DNA of 64,000 nucleotides, taken from the NCBI RefSeq assembly GCF_014640335.1, contig NZ_BMGT01000001.1, positions 620,001 through 684,000 on the forward strand, written 5' to 3'. The DNA is from Edaphobacter dinghuensis (GTDB lineage: Bacteria > Acidobacteriota > Terriglobia > Terriglobales > Acidobacteriaceae). Below are positions 53,031-61,989 of this stretch, piece after piece; the stretch's first letter is position 1; each line of letters starts with the position of its first letter. The notes beneath the pieces are model-generated. The model made no database searches. It saw only the letters and a list, made by a program, of their open reading frames with translations, and was not told the DNA's origin. A program made the translations under genes and the position numbers.

Positions 53031-54470
53031 TTACTTCACTGAGGGGCTATCATCTGCTTTCAGGTCGCCAAGCGCGTATTGAATTCCAGCTCGAATGTGT
53101 TCCAGCATCGGGGTCATGGCATACACCCGATCACTGTGGCCGTGCCCTTCGTAGAACACTCGCCCCTTGCCCTCGCGACGAATATAACTCAAGGCATAAT
53201 CGCCATCGGTTCGCGGATTCACTTCCTTCGCTTTATCGGCAGCGCTCATCTTGCCGTAGTCGATACTCGTCAATACATGCACGTTTTTCCGCGAGAACGA
53301 ATCCTGCTCGAAGGTATAGGTCTCGTCATGGATCTCGAACTCCTTGCCATGGAACATGGCCGTCAAAGGACTGTTCGGGTCATCGATCTTGACAGTAATC
53401 AGTTGCGGATCGGGCCAGTGAAATTTGAAGTAGCCGCCAATCAGCTTGTTGAACGCCGGCCATTGCAGGACAGGCTTCGATTCCAGGTGCAGACTACGCA
53501 TGTCCGGCGGAGGTAACAAGGAATTGAAATGCGCCACGAAATCGGCGCGGGTGATCTTACCCGTATTGCCGGTATCCAACTTCTGGAACCAATCATCGGC
53601 AAGTGCGGTCCACTCCTGCCGGCTGACGGTTTCGTCCTTATCCTTGTCGGCTGCTGTGACGAACCGCGATGCTAAAACCAACGCCCCCAGATTCCGTCCG
53701 GGACCGCCGTTCTTTATAGCAGCCTCACTTGCCAGGCAATCGGTGTGGTACGCATCTGTCGCCGCGTGGATTCCAGCAATACCCTTTCCACCTCTCACGA
53801 AACTCAGGAATGCCGCTCGCCGCGCGGCCGTCACAGCGGGATTCGGATCGTCGAGAAAACACGCAGTGGTGCTGTCCAGGAAGATAGCGTCGTATTTCTT
53901 GAGATTATCGGTGTTGATATCCGCCGCGTCGTAACTGACGGTCGTGGTCCATAGACCGCCCCGGTTCCCGAGTTCTTCCACCGCCTTCGCCGCCAGCGGA
54001 ATAGAGGCATGCACAAACCCTCCCGCGCCCGTATGGGCCAGCACCAGCACCCTGCGCGGGCGCAGCGGCTTGGCGCCAGGGGTAGTCGGCAACGCTGCCA
54101 TCATCGCATCCACAGCAGCTTGCGATACTGGGATCGGCGTCGAGTTACCCGCCGGATTAAAAGTGTTGGCTTGCCCGGGCTTCACGGCGGGCGGCGCAGG
54201 CAGCAGCTTGCTGATCCCGGCCACAATCTGAGACTGGGTGAGAGTTCCGCTATTTGTGTCGTCCCAGGCTGTAAACCAGGAGTTGAAGCCAGACTCCAGT
54301 TCGGGCCGTGTCAGCGCTCCGTCCTTATGGGTGTCGAGGGCAGCAAATAGCGCCTGAGCTGTTTGGCCACCGCGCGGTCCCTGCGCCTGTAACCCCGCGA
54401 TACCAAATGCGAGTAGCACAGCAGCACCAGTCGAGATACAAGTCGTTGTGATTAATCTGATATGTCTCAT
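53031..54470 (-). CDS. Exported ThuA-domain protein interrupted by an EF-hand pair
   Basis: 479 residues with a signal peptide ending near LQAQ. An N-terminal EF-hand pair follows (D46-E57 DTHKDGALTRPE; D70-Q81 degenerate). The ThuA-like glutamine-amidotransferase fold starts near 138 (RRVLVLAHTGAGGFVH) and runs through KGIAGIHAATDAYH (about 228-242); it then breaks, and a second EF-hand pair occupies about 275-310 (DKDKDETVSRQE and DTGNTGKITRAD). The fold resumes at WPAFNKLIGGYFKFHWPDP (about 337) and ends with GRVFYEGHGH. In ordinary ThuA proteins the AYH and WP..NKLIGGYF segments are nearly continuous. ThuA proteins are linked to trehalose/disaccharide or surface-glycan metabolism. Confidence 0.8.
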   Translation of the reverse strand: MRHIRLITTTCISTGAAVLLAFGIAGLQAQGPRGGQTAQALFAALDTHKDGALTRPELESGFNSWFTAWDDTNSGTLTQSQIVAGISKLLPAPPAVKPGQANTFNPAGNSTPIPVSQAAVDAMMAALPTTPGAKPLRPRRVLVLAHTGAGGFVHASIPLAAKAVEELGNRGGLWTTTVSYDAADINTDNLKKYDAIFLDSTTACFLDDPNPAVTAARRAAFLSFVRGGKGIAGIHAATDAYHTDCLASEAAIKNGGPGRNLGALVLASRFVTAADKDKDETVSRQEWTALADDWFQKLDTGNTGKITRADFVAHFNSLLPPPDMRSLHLESKPVLQWPAFNKLIGGYFKFHWPDPQLITVKIDDPNSPLTAMFHGKEFEIHDETYTFEQDSFSRKNVHVLTSIDYGKMSAADKAKEVNPRTDGDYALSYIRREGKGRVFYEGHGHSDRVYAMTPMLEHIRAGIQYALGDLKADDSPSVK

Positions 54471-54733
54471 AAAATCCGTCGGAATGAGTCTATATCGAGT
54501 GCGATCTTCGAGTCAGGTCAAAAATATTTGGGCAGTTTTTGGTGATTTGAAGAAGATCACTATCCAACACGAGACAGCAGATATTTCGGTGAAGAATGAC
54601 GAGCGATAAATCGCCAATGCCCTCGAGTGAACTTATTACTTCCGAGAAGCCGACTTATCGATACTAACCGCATAGGTCTTTCATTCAACGCTATCCAGTT
54701 CCATTGAGAACCACACGCATATTATCTAAATGT
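54471..54733. other. AT-rich divergent intergenic region
   Basis: The 263-base spacer between divergent genes is noticeably AT-rich (for example AAAAATATTTGGGCAG). It contains a GATTTGAAGAAGATCA segment with partial dyad symmetry. No promoter was fixed and no gene was seen. Confidence 0.35.
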
Positions 54734-55783
54734 ATGAGAGTCTTGCGATTCTGCTTCTTCATCATACTGTCTGCGCTGTTTTGTGTGGGTAGCAATTACG
54801 CGCAGGTTCCACACACTTCAAAGATCGATTTGGGGCAGTACGGATTTACAAAAACCAAATGCCTTTGGCGCAGTTCCGACGTTGAGTTTCTGGACAACGA
54901 CCATATTGCGCTCATTGCTCCTTCGATCTCGAAATGTGAGAAAAGTCTGTGGGACTCACCTACCGACACCACGATTACCGTGATAGATCGGCAGGGCCGA
55001 ACGCTAAGTAGCACCAAGAGATCTGACGTCATCAAAACATCGGCAGGGCCACTCGGCACGATAAGCGTTTGCCTGGGCGACCGAATCGAACTGCTGTCGT
55101 CCAGCTTAGAAGTCTTGGCATCAATTCCACTTTCTGGAAAAAAGACCATCAGTCGCTGTTCTTTCTATGGGGCGTTGAATCCATCTCGAAATGTCATCGC
55201 CATTTCAAGCACAGGTCACTTCGATCTATATCGGCTATCACCATCCGCTAACACAGTAGTAGAAGTACCGAAGGGATATAACGTTCGGGCCGTCGCTGAT
55301 GACGGACTACTGCTTTGCAAACAACTTCGGTGCGAAGTTCTCGGCTCTTCGGGAGTGGTACGAAGTTTTCCTCCATTATCCGAACCTGCATTTCAAAACG
55401 ATATTGCTGGCTTGATAACGAAAGACAAGCTTCTCGTTGCCGATCGAAGTGGTAAGAGCCTTTACACGCTAACGCCGACGGGTGACAAAACCACTATGGC
55501 TGATCTCACAAAAATTAGGCCGCCATTCATAGACACCAGCGATGTGCAGCTATCGGCCATGGAGCCGCGTCGCGTTTTGTACAGCGTTGAAGGTTGTCTC
55601 CTCGGTGATTTTGATGATTGTTACGGCGAGGTCTTCCACCGTTTCGCCGTATTCGACTCGACCGATGGACGGCTCGTTTTCCGGCATAGTTACGCAGTGG
55701 GAGCGGTGCTTAAGATTTCTCCAGACGGCCACATGGTGATTGAGCAAGATGGGATGCAACTCCATCTATACGATCTACCGTAG
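54734..55783 (+). CDS. Exported hypothetical protein, beta-propeller-like
   Basis: 349 residues from ATG 54734, immediately before a basic n-region and hydrophobic core (MRVLRFCFFIILSALFCVG); TTG 54704 is rejected. The mature protein alternates short strands with patterns like FLDNDHIALIAPS, TITVIDRQGR, VIAISSTGHFDLYRL and VLKISPDGHMVIEQDG, consistent with a six- or seven-bladed propeller. Several Cys residues suggest disulfides. Codon use is more AT-rich than in the first 50 kb. Function unknown. Confidence 0.6.
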   Translation: MRVLRFCFFIILSALFCVGSNYAQVPHTSKIDLGQYGFTKTKCLWRSSDVEFLDNDHIALIAPSISKCEKSLWDSPTDTTITVIDRQGRTLSSTKRSDVIKTSAGPLGTISVCLGDRIELLSSSLEVLASIPLSGKKTISRCSFYGALNPSRNVIAISSTGHFDLYRLSPSANTVVEVPKGYNVRAVADDGLLLCKQLRCEVLGSSGVVRSFPPLSEPAFQNDIAGLITKDKLLVADRSGKSLYTLTPTGDKTTMADLTKIRPPFIDTSDVQLSAMEPRRVLYSVEGCLLGDFDDCYGEVFHRFAVFDSTDGRLVFRHSYAVGAVLKISPDGHMVIEQDGMQLHLYDLP

Positions 55784-56044
55784 CTACATGTCGCGTTGAT
55801 TGCGTGTTATTGGCGTAGCTGATGTTGTGAACGACGTTTGCAACCGGAATCGGATTACTACCGAGAAACGCCCTTCTCGAAAGTTGATCTGCAGGAAGCC
55901 CAATCACAGATGCCCGTTTGCTCTTTAGATTTAGAAAGAGTGTCCGGCCAAGCTTTCGCACATCCGATTTGAGACAAAATCCTTGTTGCCGTCATCACTG
56001 AAGATGGATTGCGTAGGGATATAAACTTGCTACGGAGAGGGACA
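55784..56044. other. Intergenic region without recognised genes
   Basis: 261 bases between two genes on the same strand. I see no RNA gene, terminator or convincing promoter, only the GGAGAGGGAC ribosome-binding site (about 56034-56043) for the cupin gene. Confidence 0.3.
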
Positions 56045-56518
56045 ATGAACAGACGAGGATTTCTGATCTCAGCGGTCGCGTTGCCGGGGGCGACTATGTT
56101 TCCGGAAGTGCTGGCGCAGTCCGTGCAACCCATTACTCATGTGGACACGAGAACCGGTGGCGCTCTGCTGCGGAGCAGTGTCGTGAAGACTGAAGGTCTT
56201 CAGCCGGAGGGAGCCGCGCCCGGAGCAAAAGCCTACGTGCACTTCAATGGTCCCACGGAGCAGCTCGCTGCGCTTGCCTCGGGGTTGGTGACGCTGGAGC
56301 CAGGAGCGCAGCCCCATCCACCGCATCGCCATCCTGAGGAAGAGATCATGATTGTGGGCGAAGGAACCGGAGAGTTTTCCATCGACGGGGTCGCCACGCA
56401 GGTAAAAACGGGTGACATGGTGTTTGCCGAAGCCAATGTGTTGCATGGCGTGAGGAATACGGGCCAGACGCGTATGACTTTCTACTTCATCAAGATGATG
56501 GGAAAGCACACTTCATAA
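56045..56518 (+). CDS. Tat-exported cupin-domain protein
   Basis: 157 residues from ATG 56045, preceded by GGAGAGGGAC. The twin-Arg signal is MNRRGFLISAVALPG. The cupin motif 1 reads HPPHRHPEEEIMIVGEGTG (metal ligands H, H, E) and motif 2 includes DMVFAEANVLHGVRNTG (final His). A single-domain metal-binding cupin in the periplasm; possible dioxygenase or sugar-binding function is not decidable. Neighbours give no pathway hint. Confidence 0.78.
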   Translation: MNRRGFLISAVALPGATMFPEVLAQSVQPITHVDTRTGGALLRSSVVKTEGLQPEGAAPGAKAYVHFNGPTEQLAALASGLVTLEPGAQPHPPHRHPEEEIMIVGEGTGEFSIDGVATQVKTGDMVFAEANVLHGVRNTGQTRMTFYFIKMMGKHTS

Positions 56519-56569
56519 GTGCTTGTTCGCCTGAGTAGCTGCCCATAAGCCGACTTCACAGGAGGAACC

Positions 56570-57097
56570 ATGGTACCCGCGCCCTCTGCGCGTCTGATCT
56601 TTCGAAGCTGGACGGATGAAGATACCGCCCTGGCCGAAGCCTTATGGTGCGATCCTGACGTGACTCGCTTCTTCGGTGGCGCTATGAGCCGGGAACAGGC
56701 TCGTGATCGGCTTCATGTCGAACGTGAGCGTGACATCTCTCTCGATATACAGTACTGGCCAATCTTCCTGCGTGAGACAGGCGAATTTGCAGGGTGTGCC
56801 GGTCTGCGGCCGTGGTCGATGGACCCTGAGACAATCGAGGTCGGCGTTAACCTCATGCGGTCTGCCTGGGGACTGCGCCTGGGCGAGGAAGCTTTGCTCG
56901 CTGTACTCGCGCACGGCTTCGATACGCTGGGCCTGCCGGTCATCGTCGCCGGGCACGGAACCGCACACGATAACTCGCGAAAGCTGCTGGAGCGGGTGGG
57001 ATTCAAGTACACGCACGACATTCTGTGGGGGCCGAAGAAGATCGAGGTGTGCATGTGGGCGATGACTGCGCAGACCTGGCGCGTGGCGAAGCGGTAG
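56570..57097 (+). CDS. GNAT-family N-acetyltransferase (RimJ/RimL type)
   Basis: 175 residues; CAGGAGGAACC precedes ATG 56570. The sequence follows the RimJ/RimL layout: LIFRSWTDEDTALAEALWCDPDVTRFF, then GVNLMRSAWGLRLGEEALLAVLAHGF (acetyl-CoA-binding region) and NSRKLLERVGFKY. Such enzymes acetylate protein N-termini, antibiotics or small amines. The substrate is unknown and the gene appears to stand alone. Confidence 0.85.
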   Translation: MVPAPSARLIFRSWTDEDTALAEALWCDPDVTRFFGGAMSREQARDRLHVERERDISLDIQYWPIFLRETGEFAGCAGLRPWSMDPETIEVGVNLMRSAWGLRLGEEALLAVLAHGFDTLGLPVIVAGHGTAHDNSRKLLERVGFKYTHDILWGPKKIEVCMWAMTAQTWRVAKR

Positions 57098-57419
57098 CCA
57101 TAAACGCATTCCTCGGGAGTAATCGGACACGATCAATCCTCAATGAGTGCATTCCTCTGATATCAACAGTTGAAGCCGACATACCCGGCGTCTAAGGCAG
57201 ATCGAACCGCCGTCCGCCTGTCCCATTGAACGAATACATCCGCGTGTACCTATTCGATAATTGCGAAGGCATCGGAGTCCAAAAATGGTTTCGTGGCTCA
57301 TTCAGAGAATCGAAGTGCTTACAGTTCGCAGGCAGGTAATCGCTGTGGCGCATTTCGAGACTACCCGTGTTATGGAAACGGGCTAAGGACTGAAGCAGCA
57401 TTAAAATCCACTTAGCCCT
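57098..57419. other. Intergenic region upstream of padR
   Basis: No gene was seen in these 322 bases. A small CCCGT/ACGGG hairpin is at 57365-57383. The distal end leads into the padR promoter. Confidence 0.3.
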
Positions 57420-57474
57420 TGACAGTCGATAGTCGAATGTCTACCCTAGCCGTTATATCGAGGGTCGACTGTCT
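57420..57474 (+). promoter_or_regulatory. padR promoter with nested inverted repeats
   Basis: TTGACA (57420-57425) and TACCCT (57443-57448) are 17 bases apart. A perfect 9-base inverted repeat GACAGTCGA (57422-57430) / TCGACTGTC (57466-57474) encloses a second one, GTCTACCCT / AGGGTCGAC (8 of 9). The outer arm overlaps the -35 box and the inner arm the -10 box, consistent with autorepression by PadR. Confidence 0.6.
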
Positions 57475-57477
57475 TCT

Positions 57478-57834
57478 ATGGCGAAACAGACACCGCAACG
57501 CGCAAACCTGCTCCAAGGCACGCTGGACATGCTTATTCTGCGGACGCTTCTGTATGGGCCCGCACACGGTCACCAGATAGGGAAGCATATCCAGCGAACC
57601 ACGAATGACTTTCTGCAGATGCAGCACGGGTCACTCTATCCCGCACTGCATCGTCTGGAAGAAAGAGGATGGGTGAGCGCCAAATGGGAGACCGCTCCCG
57701 ATCGAAACCGCGAATACAAGTACTACCGATTGACGGACAAGGGGAAAAAGCAACTTTCGGTCGAAGAGTCGCAGTGGAAGCAGATGGCGGAAGCGGTTGC
57801 GCGCGTCATGTGGCCCGCGCCCGAGGAGAGCTGA
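57478..57834 (+). CDS. PadR-family transcriptional regulator
   Basis: 118 residues with the typical PadR winged helix: LLQGTLDMLILRTLLYGPAHGHQI, MQHGSLYPALHRLEERGWV, REYKYYRLTDKGKKQL. The length and ending match the Acidobacteriota PadR group that sits immediately before ADOP permease genes. The permease start lies two bases after the padR stop, so the two form an operon. It probably represses both genes through the palindromes at 57422-57474. Confidence 0.92.
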   Translation: MAKQTPQRANLLQGTLDMLILRTLLYGPAHGHQIGKHIQRTTNDFLQMQHGSLYPALHRLEERGWVSAKWETAPDRNREYKYYRLTDKGKKQLSVEESQWKQMAEAVARVMWPAPEES

Positions 57835-57835
57835 C

Positions 57836-60487
57836 ATGAAAGGGTGGCAGATTCGGAAGCGCGATGCGGACCTTGAGCGAGAACTGCAATCTGACCTCGA
57901 ACTGGAAGAAGAAGAGCAGCGCGCGAACGGCTTGTCTGCGGAGGAAGCACATCGGGCCGCCCGGCGCGCCTTCGGCAATACGACTCTCATTCGGGAACAC
58001 ATCCACGAGGCATGGGGCTGGGCGCCAGTGGAACGAATCCTCCAGGACGCGCGTTACGCAATTCGACAACTATGGAGGGCCCCGGGATTCAGCATCGTTG
58101 TGATGCTGACGCTTGCACTTGGTATCGGCGCGACAACGGCGATTTTCACGCTGGTTTATGACGTGATGCTGCGCCCGCTGCCTTTCGCGCAGCCGGATCG
58201 GATTGTGACTATCGAAGAGAAAGTCGCGGAATGGAGCAATCTCTATCCGGCCCTGCCGGTAAGCGCAAATCACTTCACTTTCTGGCAACAGCACAACCGC
58301 AGTTTCGACTCAATGGCGGTCATGCAGCAAGGCTCTGTGCCATTCGGAGCCAGCGGGCGGTCCCTACAAGTAGGAGCGTTGTGGGCCACGCCCGGAATCT
58401 TCTCGGTTCTCCGGGTGCAGCCCGAACTGGGGCGGCAATTCACCGTTGATGAAGCGCAACAGGGACATGAGCATGTTGCAGTTCTTACGTATGACTTGTG
58501 GCATGAGCAATTCGCTGGAGATCCCCACATTCTGAGTAAGACGATTTTGGTGAATGGGTTTCCGTACTCAGTCATTGGAGTGATGCCAAAGTCTTTCCAC
58601 ATGCCTTCGATACAGACGATGGCTACCATTGGCAGTACCAACCACGAGCTGCCCATTGGGATCCTGGTGCCACTGGCCTTCTCGAAGGAGCGGCTCGCCG
58701 AAGAGATGGGTGATCTGAATTACTTCGGACTGGCACGTCTGAAAACCGGAACATCCATTGCGGTGGCGAACGCTGAGTTGAATGCGCTCCAGCACACAAT
58801 CGCCGCAAATCTGCCTGCGGATGAGAAAGCGACTCTCTCTGCTCAGATCATGCCTTTCCAGGAAAAACTGGTAGGAAACAGCCGCCAACCACTGATGATC
58901 CTGCTAGGGGCTGTTATGGGTTTGCTGCTGGTGGGTTGTGTGAACGTCACGAATTTACTGCTTTCTCGCGCAGTCAGCCAGAAGCGACAAATGGCGGTGG
59001 CAGCCGCATTGGGTGCAAGCCGTGCCGAGTTGGTGCGTATGGCAATTCGTGAAACCGCTGTGCTCGCCGTGATGGGAGGTGGACTGGGTGTTCTGCTGGC
59101 AGCCAGCATCGTTCCCGGCATGCAGCGATATCTGCCGCCGGCGCTTAACTTTCGCGGCCCTCTGCATCTGGACTGGGTTGGAGTAGGATGTGCGTTGTTT
59201 CTGGCTGTACTTGCTACCTTGGCAGCAGGCGCAGCGCCAGCGTTCATGATCTCCCGTACAGCTCCGCAGGAAGTTCTGCACAGTGATTCGCGACTGACCA
59301 GTGAATCACTTGGGAGCCGACGAGCGCGCCGTTTTTTGGTAGGAACTGAAGTTGCAGTGAGCGTCGCTCTGGTACTAATGACCGCGATGTTGACGGCGAG
59401 CCTGGTAAAGCTGATGGATGTAGACTCTGGATTCACAACTGAGCGGACCATCGCAGCCACGGTGAACCTGCCGTCAGAGTCCTATCGCGATGACCAGCAT
59501 CGCGCAGCGTTTTACCGCGAAGTTCTTGAGCGTATCAATGGGCTGCCCGGGGTGGAGCATGCGGCCTTCACGAGTACTTTGCCGTTGACGGCGGGTGGCT
59601 GGGGACTTATGGCACGGGTTACCGGAGATAGTCGGCCCGTGACGCAGTTGCCGCTTGAGACCGTTCGCTCTGTCAGTCCTCAATATTTCTCGGGGATTGG
59701 TCTCCGAATGATCGCGGGGAAATCATTCGGAGAGGATGACTGGGGCAAGAACCTGGCATTGGTTTCGGAGAAAACGGCCAAGACGCTGTGGCCCGGAAAA
59801 GATCCCCTTGGGCGGCAATTCAATTTGGAGGATCCGGCCACTGAAAAACCATTTACCGTCGTCGGTGTTGTAGCAGACGCCCGGACGGTGTCTCTGGCGA
59901 AACCGGACCCGATGCTGATTTACGTACCGTATTGGTATCGCTGCGAATCGATGGGCGGCCTGATAATCCGGACCCATCAAGACCCTTCCGAAATGGCAGA
60001 TGCGATTCGGCAGACTATTTGGAGTATTGACCGAGGTGTACCTGTTCCAACAGTGCGTGCGCTGGGGGGCATTGTTGCGGATTCGATAGCAAACCGGCGC
60101 TTTGAGATGGACCTTTTGCTTCTCTTCGCTGTTAGCGCACTGTTTCTTGCGGGACTAGGCATCTATGGCGTTCTGACGTATTCAGTATCGCAACGCTATC
60201 GCGAAATGGGGTTGCGCCTGGCGCTTGGAGCGCAGCGGACGAACCTATATTGGCTAATTCTCACCGACGGACTACTGCCGGTTGGACTCGGTGCAGTTGC
60301 GGGAATTGCTGTGGCCTTCGGATCGGCGCGTATGGTAAGTGGTCTGCTTTTTCAGGTCAGCCCATATGATCCGGTGCTGAGTGTTGGCGCGGTAGGCGTA
60401 CTGCTAGCGGTAGGGACAATCGCATGTCTATTGCCAGCGCGTCGTGCGGCAGCAGTGGAACCGATGCAGGCGCTGCGAACAGAATAA
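57836..60487 (+). CDS. ADOP-type ABC transporter permease (MacB/FtsX family)
   Basis: 883 residues from ATG 57836 (an upstream in-frame start overlaps padR and is rejected); GAGGAGAG is the ribosome-binding site. An N-terminal cytoplasmic prefix (DLERELQSDLELEEEEQRANGL, SAEEAHRAARRAFGN in parts) is followed by MacB-type organisation: TM1, a large periplasmic domain, FtsX block (LLVGCVNVTNLLLSRA), a second copy of the same, and a final FtsX block (LGIYGVLTYSVSQRYREMGLRLALGA). No ATPase gene is adjacent, which matches the acidobacterial duplicated orphan permease family. Substrate unknown, possibly peptides or antibiotics. Confidence 0.9.
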   Translation: MKGWQIRKRDADLERELQSDLELEEEEQRANGLSAEEAHRAARRAFGNTTLIREHIHEAWGWAPVERILQDARYAIRQLWRAPGFSIVVMLTLALGIGATTAIFTLVYDVMLRPLPFAQPDRIVTIEEKVAEWSNLYPALPVSANHFTFWQQHNRSFDSMAVMQQGSVPFGASGRSLQVGALWATPGIFSVLRVQPELGRQFTVDEAQQGHEHVAVLTYDLWHEQFAGDPHILSKTILVNGFPYSVIGVMPKSFHMPSIQTMATIGSTNHELPIGILVPLAFSKERLAEEMGDLNYFGLARLKTGTSIAVANAELNALQHTIAANLPADEKATLSAQIMPFQEKLVGNSRQPLMILLGAVMGLLLVGCVNVTNLLLSRAVSQKRQMAVAAALGASRAELVRMAIRETAVLAVMGGGLGVLLAASIVPGMQRYLPPALNFRGPLHLDWVGVGCALFLAVLATLAAGAAPAFMISRTAPQEVLHSDSRLTSESLGSRRARRFLVGTEVAVSVALVLMTAMLTASLVKLMDVDSGFTTERTIAATVNLPSESYRDDQHRAAFYREVLERINGLPGVEHAAFTSTLPLTAGGWGLMARVTGDSRPVTQLPLETVRSVSPQYFSGIGLRMIAGKSFGEDDWGKNLALVSEKTAKTLWPGKDPLGRQFNLEDPATEKPFTVVGVVADARTVSLAKPDPMLIYVPYWYRCESMGGLIIRTHQDPSEMADAIRQTIWSIDRGVPVPTVRALGGIVADSIANRRFEMDLLLLFAVSALFLAGLGIYGVLTYSVSQRYREMGLRLALGAQRTNLYWLILTDGLLPVGLGAVAGIAVAFGSARMVSGLLFQVSPYDPVLSVGAVGVLLAVGTIACLLPARRAAAVEPMQALRTE

Positions 60488-60708
60488 GCAATTGCCAGGA
60501 AATCCGGTGAAAACCATCCGTGGGCATTCTGATAGCGAGTATTTGCGATTCCCAAGGAACGAGCCTGCGCGAAACTCAGTAGGTGGAACACGGATGTCGA
60601 CGCGTGAGCGATATCGGTATCGCACTGTTGGTTTAATTGGACGAAGGTGGACTCGGCAAGAAGTAACGCTAACTGTTCAATAGCCCAGTAAGTGCGCTTC
60701 GCAGGTGA
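60488..60708. other. Intergenic region between convergent permease and FGE genes
   Basis: 221 bases with one perfect GCGATA-TCGG-TATCGC palindrome at 60608-60623. No T-rich terminator and no gene were seen. Confidence 0.3.
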
Positions 60709-61914
60709 TCACTTTGAAGCGTGCAGAAGCAGCGCACGGCGATTATTCGGGCATTCGCGCACCTTGGTCACAACCGCATCTGATCGATCTTTTACGCAGC
60801 GAAAGCCAACATGATTCGTCGCGCTGTTGACCTCACCCTTGCCGCGTGTTCCAACAATATAGCGAGAGCAGTACTGAGAGGTGCAGAGGAACGAGCCGCC
60901 GCGCTGCACCCGTTTTACAGCTCCGGGCTCATCAGGATCCAGCGACGTCTCCGGCCCTTGCGGATTTTGCGACACCTTTCCGGAAACGGCAAGCTTTGCA
61001 TAGTAGTCGGCACGATATAGATCGCTGGTCCACTGCCACACATTCCCGGTAATGTCATAGAGGCCATAAGCATTGGGGGCATATTGCGAAACCATCGCGA
61101 TTCCCGCATGCCCATCCTCAGCGCTGTCATGGTCCGGAAAATGGCCTTGATGCGTATTGGCCATCCACTTGCCGTCGGGGTGCATGCTATCGCCCCATGC
61201 ATACGTCTTTCCAGTAAGACCACCGCGCGCCGCGAATTCCCATTCCGCCTCTGTGGGCAGACGCTTGCCGGCCCACTTGGCAAAGGCAACCGCATCTTCA
61301 TAGGCAACCTGCACGACCGGGTAGTTTTCCTTCCCTGCGATATTGCTCCTGGGCCCAAGGGGATGACGCCAATTCGCTCCGGGCACATAACTCCACCACT
61401 GCGAATAGTCGTCGAGAGAAACGGGATTCTGGGGAGGAGTAAACACCAACGATCCTGCGACCAGCTTCTCGTGGGGCACACCCGGAAAGTCTTCGGCCCT
61501 GGGTTTTCGTTCCGCTACGGTCACATAACCCGTCGCCTTCACAAACCTTGCAAACTGCGCATTGGTGACATCGGTCTTATCCATCCAGAAGCCGTCAACA
61601 TACACCCGATGGATCGGGCGCGCATCACTCATCGCTTCGTGCCCGCCATCGGGCAGAGTGCGCGGATCTTTGCTCCCCATGGAGAACTCTCCGCCAGGAA
61701 TCCACACCATCCCAGCCGGAGGATTCCCTGGAGCCGGGCCACGATTCTGCACCGTTGGCAGAAAGAATGCACGCGTCGTAGAAGTGGTCGATGCGGACGA
61801 TGGATGGACAGCAGCCTGCGTCCCGGACTTTCCCAGGCAAGCGAAAGCAACCACCGCAAGAGCTAATGCAGAGAGCACTCGAGTTGGGGCAGCGCTTGGA
61901 GAATATGTCTTCAC
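60709..61914 (-). CDS. Exported formylglycine-generating enzyme (SUMF1 family)
   Basis: 401 residues from GTG 61914 with GAGGA upstream. A signal peptide (ALALAVVAFACLG) is followed by the FGE-sulfatase fold: MVWIPGGEFSMGS, VDGFWMDKTDVTNAQFARFV, RLPTEAEWEFAARGG, YDITGNVWQWTSDLY and RGGSFLCTSQYCSRY. C344 and C349 correspond to the two copper-binding catalytic cysteines of true FGEs, which many SUMF1-domain proteins lack. FGE oxidises the sulfatase active-site Cys to formylglycine using O2. It lies directly after the sulfatase gene, separated by a hairpin. Confidence 0.9.
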   Translation of the reverse strand: MKTYSPSAAPTRVLSALALAVVAFACLGKSGTQAAVHPSSASTTSTTRAFFLPTVQNRGPAPGNPPAGMVWIPGGEFSMGSKDPRTLPDGGHEAMSDARPIHRVYVDGFWMDKTDVTNAQFARFVKATGYVTVAERKPRAEDFPGVPHEKLVAGSLVFTPPQNPVSLDDYSQWWSYVPGANWRHPLGPRSNIAGKENYPVVQVAYEDAVAFAKWAGKRLPTEAEWEFAARGGLTGKTYAWGDSMHPDGKWMANTHQGHFPDHDSAEDGHAGIAMVSQYAPNAYGLYDITGNVWQWTSDLYRADYYAKLAVSGKVSQNPQGPETSLDPDEPGAVKRVQRGGSFLCTSQYCSRYIVGTRGKGEVNSATNHVGFRCVKDRSDAVVTKVRECPNNRRALLLHASK

Positions 61915-61953
61915 AATTGGTCCTCGACATTCGCGGGTTACGAAATGTCATAC

Positions 61954-61983
61954 AAGAGAGGCGGAGTTTCCTCCGCCTCTCTT
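61954..61983 (-). terminator. Perfect hairpin between sulfatase and FGE genes
   Basis: 13-base-pair stem (AAGAGAGGCGGAG / CTCCGCCTCTCTT) with a 4-base loop, six bases after the sulfatase stop. It lacks a U-tract, so it may be a partial terminator or a processing/stability element that lowers FGE expression relative to the sulfatase. Confidence 0.65.
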
Positions 61984-61989
61984 GGCTAG

